This document shows positions 23,764 through 34,769 of a stretch of DNA of 64,000 nucleotides, piece after piece (position 1 is the first letter of the stretch; each line of letters opens with the position of its first letter). The DNA comes from Clitopilus passeckerianus. Its lineage: Eukaryota; Basidiomycota; Agaricomycetes; Agaricales; Entolomataceae. The stretch covers positions 434,001 through 498,000 of the forward strand of contig CALYLX010000144.1 in NCBI GenBank assembly GCA_944990035.1, read 5' to 3'. The notes under the pieces are model-generated. The model was not told the DNA's origin, ran no database searches, and saw only the letters and a program-made list of their open reading frames with translations. The position numbers were made by a program, and so were the translations under genes.

Positions 23764-24763
23764 TCAAACATCTGAATCATCTATATACGCAAACCCTCTC
23801 CGTCCCGCTGGCGACCCTTTCATCACTTTATCCAAGGCCTTTTCATTCAGCTTTTCGTGACGAGAAGAGGCCTGAGTTGGTGCCATAACTCGAAGAGTGG
23901 CAGGTATGAGCGCCGTCAGAGTTTCTGTGACCACAGCATCCAGCGCGGAGAGAAGAGCTGGGTTCAGGGCGGCGCTAGAATCAGACTTGAGCTGTATAAC
24001 GATGGTGCTTTCAATAGCGGTATCGTTGGGTCGGCTGAGGGCTTTAGCTTGAGTAACGAGCGCCTTTGAAGGAGGAGGCAGAAGATCTGGAGAGATCTCC
24101 GCCACGGTGGTATCGGAGTCGCTGGCAATGACGGTGGCTTCCCGAACCTGCATCTGAGTGGCTTTGGTAAAGGCATCGGGGCAGAATCACTGGTGCGTAC
24201 CTCGCCATTGTGGTCCTTGACATATTTTCCAGCGCCGTCAACAGCTCTAATCGTCACCATCAAATCATAAGAGGCGGGTCCCATATTTTCTAGTCTGTCG
24301 CACTGCAATACGTCATGAAGCCGAGTCGGTCAAAGAACAATGTTACCAGGAGACGACATACGCGACGAAAAGCATCTGAGCCCATAAGAATCGCCTTGAA
24401 GAAGAACACAAACGCAAGTGTACGAGAGACACCCGGTGCCAGAGGTCGCAGAGCCACAAGATAGTTGATAAACTCGTCAAGGCGGGCGGCACGGGCGGCG
24501 CGGGTGAACTGAAGCTGAAGAGCTGGGAAGAGAACTAGAAATAGTGCTCTGCCTTCCGTCGCAATGACATCGATAAGATGCTGGAGGTCTTCATCGTCAT
24601 ATGTTGCAGAGAGTAAGAGGGTCCCAATACTGGCCAGCGTGAGCGACAATGCAGATGCAAGTTTCTTGTACGTTCGAGGATGCCCGGCTTTATCCTCAGA
24701 TGTGAGGATTGACAGGCCCAACCGAAGCACGCCTAGAGATGCGAGAATTGGGATGAAGAGCAT
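23764..24763 (-). CDS. Hypothetical multi-pass membrane protein
   Basis: Three exons, 24362..24763, 24201..24302 and 23764..24153, all phase 0, give 297 residues. The N-terminal half has hydrophobic segments at about residues 1-20 (MLFIPILASLGVLRLGLSIL), 36-53, 70-88 (ALFLVLFPALQLQF) and 110-125 (LAFVFFFKAILM). The C-terminal half is soluble-looking, with Ala/Ser/Pro-rich stretches (ISPDLLPPPSKALVTQAKAL) and a charged end. No family recognised. Confidence 0.65.
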
Positions 24764-25271
24764 AGTTCGTCTCGTTGACCTGGTTGTCGATAAGAAGATA
24801 AGAGGTCACCCTGTTTTTATGCAATTCAAAATCGAAAGTCGGCGTGGAAAGTTGCCTTTGTTTGCATTGAAACGTGTTGGCTTGGGATGACGCTGACCCG
24901 CGGATGACGTGCTTCTCGAGTTCATGGCATTAGACAGAAACTGTCAAGGAATTCGAGACGCTTCTTTGAAGGCTCAAAGTGCAGATCTTCGATTATCTAT
25001 AACGTTAGCAATTGAGTCAATTGCGCGGTAAAGACCAGTGCGGGAAACGAGGCTGAGTTGATAACAATCAATGGGCAGATGCACTTCCAAACTCAGCCTG
25101 CAAGGTCTATTTTTCGGTAACGAGGTGTCCAGGACACTTCAGCCAGCACAAGCCAACAGAAACGCGAAGATCGAGCCAGTAACGCGGAGAAGAAGGAAAC
25201 CCAAGTCTGTGTGTGCCCAAGTCGTTCATCTGACATCGTTTATCTGACAGACACGCGGACCGGTTCTCACG

Positions 25272-25427
25272 ATGCAAGCGACCCTCATCGGTCTTTTGCC
25301 AGTCTCCTTGATCCTGTTCGGCATGCTGTGCAACTGCTCTGGTCAGAAGACAAGTCCAGAGACCCTTGATACGGTCCCCGTCAGTTCAAAAACAACCCAA
25401 CAAATGTCCGCCCATCTGGCTCCCTGA
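25272..25427 (+). other. Possible upstream ORF of the F-box gene
   Basis: A 51-codon ATG frame ends 12 nt before the ATG of the F-box gene at 25440. Its first 23 residues are strongly hydrophobic (MQATLIGLLPVSLILFGML), like a signal peptide. It could be a translated leader uORF or a tiny secreted peptide; neither is proven. Confidence 0.35.
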
Positions 25428-25439
25428 TATCCCGCCATC

Positions 25440-27573
25440 ATGCCCCTCGCTTCGCAGGCCAGGTCCTCTAAGGCCAAAGCGAAGGCTGTCATAACCTCAA
25501 AGGACTCTTATAGCCAGCGAACAACTCCTTCCAGCCTTATACACAAGGACTCAAAAGCGCGAAACGCCAACCGGAAGCCAGTCGCGTTAGTCGACACCAA
25601 CCTAAACTCCTACGACCGCACGGACCCATTCTTCGCGTTCAATACCCTCATCAAGCTTCTCGGGTCTCTACCCTCTCGGATTGGAGGATGTCAATTCAAG
25701 TTCACGCCGGACGAGCACAAGCTCTCCCTGCACCTCCTCTCCATCGTGGAGCCTTTCGTCGGGCTAACAGCGTCCAGACGCTCAATGACGCGTCAACCGA
25801 CTGAAATCCTCGACTCTATCATCTTCCATATCCCATCCAGACGCGACTTGCTCTCCTTGGCTCTTTCGTGTCATCGGATGTACGATGTTATTTTCCCGAG
25901 GCACTTTAATTATCGCCATATCCGGTGTCGCGTCTCGTCGATAAGCGTATGGAACCACTTGGTCGTGCATCGTTCGCTGGCAAAAAATGTTAGACGATTG
26001 GAGATCCTCGATGAACGGTCGACGTCCGAGGCAGAGATAGTCCCTCCTGGGATTTTGGTCTCGGATACGGACCTAGAGTCTACAGATGACGAGCTGGCAT
26101 TGCATGACAAGCAAGAGAGATATCTCGTGTCTGCATTGCACAAGATGACTGCTCTAAGCTCATTCTCTTGGTCCTGCAACCATTCCCCTATCTCCATCGA
26201 TAATGTCTGGCCAACACTCCTCAAGTGCCATTCATTAAACGAAGTCGAGATCAACGACAATCTCGTCTTTTCTGCGCTTGCAGATTCAAGCGGAGGCGAG
26301 TCCGCCAGCAAGTCTCGGCGTAAGCCCGCTATCGTAAGTCTCCCCCACCCGACTTTGCTACAATCCACGTACTAATCTGGCCTATGTTCGGTGTACACAG
26401 CTCCCAGGGATGACAACCATCTCCATGCGCTCAACACCGCACATCTACGGCTCCTCCAAGCAGCCCACCCTCTCCCGCATCTCCAACATTCTCAACCACT
26501 GCCCCAACCTCCAATCTCTCGAAATCACATACAAGCACCCCCGTGCTTCCCATGCCCCCCACCCTCTCATCACAGCTGGCGGTGGTGGTGGTGGACCAGC
26601 GCTGAGGCCACAAGCAGACGACCTCCTCCTTTCGGGCCGCTGGCCCAACCTGACGGTCTTGACGTTGACGAATCTCAGGTGTGCGCCTGCTGGGGGATTC
26701 GATTCAGCCGTCGGGTTCTTGGGAGCTCATTCGGGATTGGAGGTACTGCATCTGGATTTGGGGATCGGCGCCGGTGGAGGTGCTGGACAAGCACAAGGAG
26801 GACATTCGAGGCTGGCGCTGGCACCCAACACCTTACCTCGATTGAAGGAACTCCAGGCGAACAGGGATGTTATGAACGCTGTCCTTGGGTGTCCTTGTGA
26901 TACCCCAAGGCCTCTAGAAACCCTGAAAGGATTCAGGCTCTCTGGACACTCCACGTCAAACCGAACATCTTCAGATCTGGAGTTCCTGACCAACCTCCGC
27001 AACTCATCCCGGAGCATCAAGAGGATTGACCTCACGGGGTGGAACGAGATGGAGGATATACGAAGGGTGGTGGAATGTGCACCTGGGTTGACCTGGTTCG
27101 ACGTTGGCCGGAAATCTGGGAGTTCCCTCACCAGGGAATACCAGGGAACCGTGGCAGGAGCAGGCGCTGCGACAGGAACGGCGTTCAACACCCTCGAATG
27201 GGCGGCCCTCCTCTCCTCCCTACCCGATCTTACAACCTTCCATGGTATCAAGTTCTTCTACGAAGTCTCGCCCCTCGCTGCACAGCCTGGCGTCACAGCG
27301 ACGAATACGAATATATCGATGGCGGATAGGAGTAGGATTAGGAAGAATGACGAGGTTGCGGCGGTGTTGGCGTGGAAGTGTCCGAAGTTGAGGAGGATGG
27401 ATCATTGGGAGGCTGGGAGTGGGGAGGGAGGTGCATCCGGTGGTGGGAAGGTGGTTGTGCTTGTTAGGGATAGAGATGGGAGTGCCGGGCATGGACATGG
27501 ACATGGCCCGGGTTGGCCAGCAGGGGCGGAGAAGGAGAAGGCTAGATGGGAGGTTAGGAGGGTTAAGGTGTAG
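25440..27573 (+). CDS. F-box protein with Gly-rich LRR-like C-terminus
   Basis: Two exons, 25440..26333 and 26401..27573, joined over a 67-nt intron, give 688 residues. The F-box lies at about residues 118-165 (MTRQPTEILDSIIFHIPSRRDLLSLALSCHRMYDVIFPR). The second exon contains leucine-rich strands (ILNHCPNLQSLEITY; WPNLTVLTLTNLR; FLTNLRNSSRSIKRIDL), interrupted by Gly/Ala-rich inserts (GGGGGG near 26585; GAGGGAGQAQGG) and ending with a GHGHGHGPGW run and a basic tail. The codon bias differs from the upstream F-box gene, with many GC-rich simple repeats. SCF adaptor by family; substrate unknown. Confidence 0.82.
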
Positions 27574-27779
27574 GACACTGAGCAGAGCTCGGCCGGATAC
27601 ACGGATATGTAGAAGACAATGGACAAGGAATTGAATTACATTGGCATTCCATTATGATGAGCTGAAGGTGGTACAAATCCGAAAAAGTGGATGGTTAAAT
27701 AGGTAGTGTACAATCTTATTTTCTCTTCTGCTTTGCAAGGAACCAGCTCTCTTCACGCCTCCTCGAAGTTCTATGACCC

Positions 27780-28387
27780 TCACTCCTCTTCAAGCCCATG
27801 CATTTCGCCCCTTGACGACGACGAGCCAGCAGCAGCGACAGCCGCAGATCCTCCATTCTGTTCCTATAATTTCAGCCATATTCATCATCTCCCCACCATC
27901 CCCAACATAAAAACAGCTGAACGCAACTCACCTGTCTCAACTTCGCCAAATGAATCTTGAGCGTCTCCGCGTAATTCTCGAACCCCAACGTAGACATAGC
28001 ATAAAGGATATCTTCTCCACCTATAGTTTTCCTCTTCTCGAGTTGACATTTCTCCGCCGCTTCAGAGGTGATGAATGAGATGAATTCGGAGACACATTCT
28101 TGGACGCATTCTTTTGCGTCTTTCGCGATTTTGGCGGTGGGCGGGACGGAGGATTTCATTATTCTTGCTACATTTGCGATCTATAACCACAAAAATAACG
28201 ACTTGTCTGAGTGAACGATGAGGGAACTGGGTTAGGGAAGTGAACGCACTGGAAGAAACCGATCCTGTTCTCTGTATTCACCGACTTCTTGCTCCGTTAT
28301 CGGCGCTGGTTCTGGCGCCTCCGGAGGTGTTGTACTGACATCTGCAGACCCTGACTGGGCAGGATGAATCGGTGGAAGTTCAGACAT
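27780..28387 (-). CDS. HAP3: CCAAT-binding factor subunit HAP3/NF-YB
   Basis: Three exons, 28250..28387, 27932..28180, 27780..27863, total 156 residues. The histone-fold core is almost canonical: [70 protein letters not shown]. It pairs with NF-YC/HAP5 and recruits NF-YA/HAP2 to CCAAT boxes. The N-terminus is Pro/Ser-rich and the C-terminus short, Ala/Ser-rich ([11 protein letters not shown]). The intron after FLP separates the N-terminal arm from the core. Confidence 0.95.
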
Positions 28388-29699
28388 GGCTTGTTCACGA
28401 GGTCGCCGGATCTCAGCAAGTTACAGTTGCTAACACGAAGCCCTGGGTCACTGGTTGCGTCAAAGTGAGTCACAGAACCAAGAGTCTGCGTTAACGACGC
28501 GTTGACAAGATGTTCTCGAGAGCCAGGTAGGTTCAGAGAAGTACTGGAACGATGAATTGGATGGATCTGTGGGAGGAAGCGTTGGCAGCGACCAACATCG
28601 AAGGTTGAGTCTAGGCCTGTTCAGCGTGTTTTTCGAAGGTTCTGTAGCCGAACGGATCGGGGCGGATACCGGAGATGACAGGGCATGGTCTTATCTGATA
28701 AGAATTTCGCTGCTCTTTTGACAGTGATATCGTGCCAATTTACTGTCTACCTCATCAAGAATAGTCCATAATCCTCGATATTTAAGCCTTTATTCATATT
28801 TCTCCGATGTCAAAGGGATTACCACTGTAATAATGGACTTGGTGTAAGGTAGTTGCTTTCAATATCATCTTCCGCTCAAAAGGTTTTCATCTCTGAGACA
28901 ATGTATATATCCGCCCACTTTTCCAACCTTTTGAGGCAATGCTTGACCTACGTCAATGTAGAACGTCGACAAGGGAGACCTGCAGAACTTGGGGCGGAGA
29001 GCGGATATCAATGGGCTGCGGAGATCTAACCGATCAGCAACCGGATCAAGGATTGATCCTGCCACAAAGCCACGCGACCTTGTTCCTCAACCACCATCCC
29101 CATAGCTGCCGACCAGTACTTTGGGTGATTGCTACGAAATGCGTTCTACATCTGCTTGGCTTTTAACCATCATCATGGTCCCATAAACATAATCTTGCTT
29201 GAACTCTTGGAAGAATCTGACAGTTGGCAAGTCCAAGGCCGCTGAGAACTCACAAAGAAACTCGGAACGGGCCACTCGATCGCGCTGAAAGCTTTTATTG
29301 TTCCTTTTGAGCCGCCCGCATCACCGTTCCTCCTCGATTTGTATTGTATTTTCCGATTTTTTCTCCGGGTGCTGCCAAGCCTTCGAGCATGGCCGGAATG
29401 ATTATGCCGTACTGGCTTAGCATTGTCCGAGTGCTCGTTGTCAATAAAAGCGATGGCGGACTCAAAAAGCAGGGTCTCCTGTTCCTCTTTCACCACACCC
29501 TTCCTTTTCTCTTCCCAGACTCCTCCGTCTTTCTTTCCCTTTCATTCTCCTCTTCTTCGTCGGCTTTGCACTTCACTGCGTGTTGTGCCTCCGATCTTCT
29601 AACACATTCATTGGTTTCTACTTTATTCATATTTTTTATCACGGGTTGAATCGAAACCGGGCAAGAACCGTTGCAAAGTAAAGAACCGCAAGCGCAAGA
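28388..29699. other. Intergenic, no gene seen
   Basis: 1.3 kb between divergent genes (HAP3 minus, fungalysin plus). A few short frames (28865..29065, 29173..29496 minus) without recognisable motifs. Confidence 0.5.
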
Positions 29700-32079
29700 A
29701 TGGCAGTTTTCACACCCGCATTCCTTACGTTCATCGCAATCGCGATATCGAACCTTCTTACTGTTCAAGCTGCTCCTTGGCCCATCCATTCGAGGCATGC
29801 AACACACCGTGTCCGACATGTCGGACGCAGCCAACTTACGGTTTCGACTTATCACCCCAAGACTACTTTCAAGGTACGGTTTTGTGACCTCATTTCCCTC
29901 TCTTGTTGAAAGCTAATTGTGATGTCCCACAGACTTTCGGTGCTAACGGCATAGCCCAAAAGGCACCTACTGTCAACTCCCTCATTGCTACACCCGCTAT
30001 CAATGATTCTGCAATCTCGTTTATGGAGACCGAGCTTGGATTGGATCCCACCAAGGTCGGATATAGGTCAGGATTGATCGATGGCAAGAGCAAGTTTGCG
30101 TATGTCAGGCAGACCCATGTAAGCCTTATCTCTTAGACCCCTACTTTTTGCGTGTAACCTGACCTGTTTTCTGATAGGACGGCGTACCCTTCGTCAACGC
30201 TGTAGCCAACATCGCATGGAACAATGGGAAAGTCGTTTCCTATGGTTCTTCCTTCGTCAATACCTGTATGTCGTCTGCATCTCCTCACCTTCTATCTCAG
30301 ACTGACTCAGCCCAATCTTTCGTATAGCCAAGATCGCAGATTCCAAGCCTAGCCGCTCTCTCGCTTCTATTTTGCCCTCTATCGAAGAACAACTCGGTGG
30401 CAACTTCAACAACCACACCCCAAGCGTGGAATACCTCGCCCGCGAAGACGGCACCGTCTCCCTCGTTCATGTGGTCCAGATCAGGAACGAGACCGAAGGG
30501 ACTTGGTTTGAGGCGTATGCTTGTGCGCATACCGGGAAGCTGCTCTCTGTTACTGATTTCGTTTCGCATGCTTCGGTGGGTTTGCACCCCCGATTTGTAT
30601 CGAGTCACTGGCTGATGATATATGTTCATTTCTAGTACACTGTTCTCCCTATCACGAAGCAGATCTTCGATGAGGGTGTTGAGACTTTGACCGACCCTCA
30701 GGATTTGAAGGCTTCGCCCTTCGGCTGGCACAGTGACGGGAAGGATACTACCAATGAGACCCTGTAAGCCCCTGCCACCTCCCCCTGCCACTTCTTTGAG
30801 CTAACCACTCCCTCCCTCCCTCCCTCTAGTGGCAACAACGCAGCAGCTTTCATCTCGGCCGGCACCAGAGGCGCCGCCCCAGTGACCGCCCAAGAAACCT
30901 CCGCCAACCAAAACTTCAATACCAAATACGACGATTCCTTCGACCCGACCCGTCAATCCAACATCCAAGCCTCCCTCACCAACGCTTTCTACATCGCCAA
31001 TACGGTCCATGATATCGCGTATCGGTATGGGTTCACGGAGAAGACGTTTAACTTCCAGGATTCGAATTTCGGGAATGGAGGAGCGGAGGGGGATAGTGTG
31101 CTTGTTTCGGTGCAGGATGCGAGTGGGTTGAATAATGCGAATTTCGCGACGCCGCCTGAGTAGGTTCTTCCTTGTGCTCGTTTGGAGATGAATGGTGCTG
31201 ATGTGGGTTGGTGATCTTAGTGGCCAATCTGGTGTTTGCAGGATGTTCATCTGGGATTTGACGAACGTCAGTCCACCTTTTCTTCCGGTTTCTTAGAATT
31301 TTTGTGCTAACTTCTGACTGCAGCCACGCAAAGACGGTGCTATGGAGAACGACATCATCGTACACGAGATGACCCACGGTATTACCAGCCGCATGACCGG
31401 CGGTGGATCTGGCAGGTGCCTCCAAACGGTCGAAGCAGGTGGAATGGGCGAAGGCTGGTCAGATGCAATGGCCGAGTGGGTCCAGCAGAAGTCAGCCACT
31501 GTCAATGATTTCGTCGTCGGGCAGTACGTCACCGATAACGCGAAGGGCATCAGGTCTGCCCCCTACTCAACGGATGCGTACGTTCTCTTCCCTTCCACCT
31601 GTTTTAGAGGCTTAAGCTGATCGATATTGGATAGGAAAACCAACCCTCTCACATTCACGGACGTTGCTAGGCTCAATGAGGTTCATGCCATTGGCGAGAT
31701 TTGGGCGAATATGCTGCATAATGTCTACGCTGAGCTCGTTGCGGAACGTGGCTTCTCCAACCAGGCGCTGACGAACCCTGATACGGATGAAGGCAATGTC
31801 GTGTTCATGCACCTCTTCATCGACGCCCTGCTGTTGCAGCCTTGCAATCCTACCTGTAAGCAACTGCTGCCATTCTTTCTTCGCCTTTACCCGGTCAACT
31901 GACTGAAGCCCTTTGTACCTATAGTCATTGATGCACGCGATGCTTGGATTCAAGCTGATGAGAACCGATTCAATGGGGCCAATAAGTGCACGTTGTTCAA
32001 GGCTTTTGCTAGCCGTGGTTTGGGATTGAATGCTGGAGCTGACTTCAAGAACAATTTCGATGTTCCCGCCGGGTGCTAA
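29700..32079 (+). CDS. MEP: Extracellular metalloprotease, fungalysin (peptidase M36), copy 1
   Basis: About ten exons from ATG 29700 to TAA 32077..32079. A signal peptide (FLTFIAIAISNLLTVQAAP) is followed by an FTP-type propeptide (FAYVRQTHDGVPFVNAVAN, GSSFVNT) and the M36 catalytic domain: TNAFYIANTVHDIAYRYGFTE, the zinc site HEMTHG (31363..31377), [23 protein letters not shown], then [14 protein letters not shown] and FMHLFIDALLLQPCNPT. The His pair and catalytic Glu of HExxH and the downstream GGMGEGWSD Glu are present. It should be secreted, auto-processed and act on extracellular protein. Close paralog at 38983. Confidence 0.95.
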
Positions 32080-32626
32080 TTCTGTGGTTCGAGGGAGTTT
32101 GTGGATTTTGACGTGTTGGGGAACCATTCTTTTATATACATTTGCACTAGATGCAGGAGTTACAACTTTGGGTCTTTCCGAGATAAACTAATACGAGAAA
32201 TTGAAGGGTTTCGTGAAAGCATACCAGTAATAAGGGAGAATAGATATGAGAGATATATGGTGATGCAATTCCAGTATCAGAAATGCTGTATAACCCGATG
32301 AAAATCTCGACGATGCGCAACCTCCCGTCCTTTTTGAAATATTTGGAATATTAGCCTCGTTTCTTCTAGTACCCACTTGCTGTGAAGCTCGCTAGTGGGT
32401 ACCGTGAATGTGATGGTGCACCATTCGGTTTCCTCCAACGCTTGTAAGAACACCTTCACTTCCTCGGCGGGGATGAGGATTTCAAAACGAGCCCCGTTGG
32501 GACGTCGGCTGGTTCAATAGCAGTTGGTCGGGGGGTCTCTTTTTTTCCGTGAGATAATGTAGGGAATGGTCATAGAAACATAAATATACACATATAACCT
32601 AGACGTATTACAGCGTTACAACACTT
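32080..32626. other. Convergent 3' flanks, no gene seen
   Basis: 547 bp between the stop codons of fungalysin copy 1 and F-box paralog B. AT-rich, with short frames only. Confidence 0.5.
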
Positions 32627-34566
32627 CTAGAACCTCCACCGCCCGTCGTCATTTGTAGCAAACGTGAATTTGATACCTCGACGTATTGCCACCTCGTTCG
32701 CCTGCTTGGCCAACAGATGCACTGGTACGTCATTCACGTCAAACAGACAAAGATTGGCGTCGTTGTACATTCTAATTTCGGTCCATCCAGTCGTTTCCAT
32801 CGCATCCAGTAAGCTAATATCCCTCATCTTGTCCCAAATGATTCCGGTCCCATCCTCGACAATATCCACCACGCATGAGGTGCCCTCCCTCGGGGATTTC
32901 CCGGCTATGATGAAGGGGCTTAACCCTTGTCTCTTGACGTGCAATTCCGTCAGCGCAGCCATCTGAGGCAAAACTGCTTCTAAAGCATGTTGCTCTTGAT
33001 ATTCTACGGCGAGGGGGGGTGTGAATTGGAAATCACACAGCCATAACTTCTCCAATGATTGGGATATTGTGGAGAGTGCGGCCCTCAAATCCTGATTGGA
33101 GATGCCCCTCGGGTCCAAGTACTGGAGGTATAAACTACGAAGTTGACCAGCGGACCCAGAAATCAATTTCAGAAGGAGCGGTTCGTGAATCTGGCAGTTC
33201 ATAACACGCAACGACTTCAAGTGAGTTGTTAGAGGCTGGGTCTGAGACTGCGGTCAGATCTACTTCCGGATACAACAGTGCATTTTTACGCGCCTGGTGA
33301 CTAGACCCATCATACCCAGTTAGTAGTTGTCTGTGAGGGGTTAACATTAAAATACCTTTTGGTACCAACAGGATATTCTAGATTCAAGATTTGGAGCTCT
33401 TCTAGTCTTGTAGCACTATTTATGGCAGCGAAGAAATCGTCGAAGCTCGTACAAGGAGGCTTAGCTTGCCAAAATGGTTTAAAATCAACCACCAGGGTAT
33501 TTAGCGACGAGGCGTGTGGAATAGCCAGTTTAAGCATTGGCAGGAATGAATGAGTTGTTTGGAGGGTCTTTATACACGGGGAGCGCGCAATGATGGAGGC
33601 TATAGTTTGGCGAGCTTGGCGTGGGGCAGGATTATCAGGCTGGATGCTCGTACCGATCGTGGCAGCGAACATTTCAGTATCAAATGAGGTAATGTGCTTT
33701 GTGAGTTCGGGATGATCGTCCAAAAAATCGGACAGCGCAGATAGGTTTATGTCCGCCATACGGAATTGGCCCAAGGATTCAAAGAAAATCTCCCGAGCCA
33801 CGAGCCACGCCTTGCAAACCAAGCCATAATCGAGCAACTCACGCACGGTGCTCCACTCAGGAATACCGATCTCATGATCTTCGAGAGTTGGCATTCGAAA
33901 GATCGCCTTGATCACCACAGGTGGAAGATTGGAAGCATAGGCTGCACCAGGTCGGCGACTCGGAGTAGTAGGGTGGATGTTGATGGATGTATGGCCCACG
34001 GGGAAAAAGAATACGGGTGTTGCGGCGAAGAAGGCTAGCCCGCGGACATGAAATGTGAAGGGATTCATCTGCGTAGCTGGAGATTTGCAGTCCAGTACAA
34101 TCTTCCATTTAGTCCCACAATAATCCTTCGAGGACAATGGTAGAAGATCAAAGTAGTAATCATAGTCGTTGTATTCCATTTTCAGAACGACAGTGAAACT
34201 TGCCGAATTGCTTTTCTCAGCGTTACGGGACTCTTCCCGCGACGACGCAGGGCGGAGGCGGCGACTCTGAGCCTTTGAGCGAGGTATCTCATGATTCTCT
34301 TGGAAATCATGGGGGCCAAAGGGGCACAGATCAAAGTGCTGGAAGAAGATTATTACACAAAAGCCCAGATTACGATGTTGATTACTTACCACTTCAGTGA
34401 ACTCTGTCCATATTTCGTCATAGACAACAAGTAGTCTTACACAGTCAATTTGCCCAGGCGGGGTTATAGTGACGGTAAAACAGCAACCGGAAGACTCTGG
34501 TTCAATACGTTTGATATTGGTGGACATCCAGAATGGTTCAGGGTGGCTATCCTTTGAATCAAGCAT
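32627..34566 (-). CDS. F-box protein, paralog B
   Basis: Three exons, 34390..34566, 34339 bounding a 51-nt intron to 34389, 33316..34338, and 32627..33247, total 606 residues. The start is taken as ATG 34566 (MLDSKDSH); the longer open frame begins with TTG. The middle exon has an F-box-like region (PPVVIKAIFRMPTLEDHE...LLDYGLVCKAWLVAREIFFESL). The last exon has leucine-rich strands and closes with a segment similar to paralog A at 21387 (ALEAVLPQMAALTELHV; TTGWTEIRMYNDAN versus GTGWKRIYMYSHGK). The intron 34339..34389 is in frame and stop-free. Presumed SCF adaptor. Confidence 0.75.
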
Positions 34567-34769
34567 GGTAAGAGTGAAGGTGCGACGCGTCGTAGTAATC
34601 TGTCGAGCTGGAGGCCCGTCGAGCCTCAAATTGCTCCTGTTGGTGTCGATGGCTTCGGAACCGCGGACCGTGGAAAATCTCTCCCTTTACGGGTGTGCAG
34701 CGCCACCATGTCGCTTTGCCGACCACCAGTAGCAGCTGCCTACACCAGCAAGCTGTCATACAGTCTACG

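Noticed and set aside
30297..30791. 164-codon minus-strand frame
   Set aside because: Antisense shadow of fungalysin copy 1 exons.
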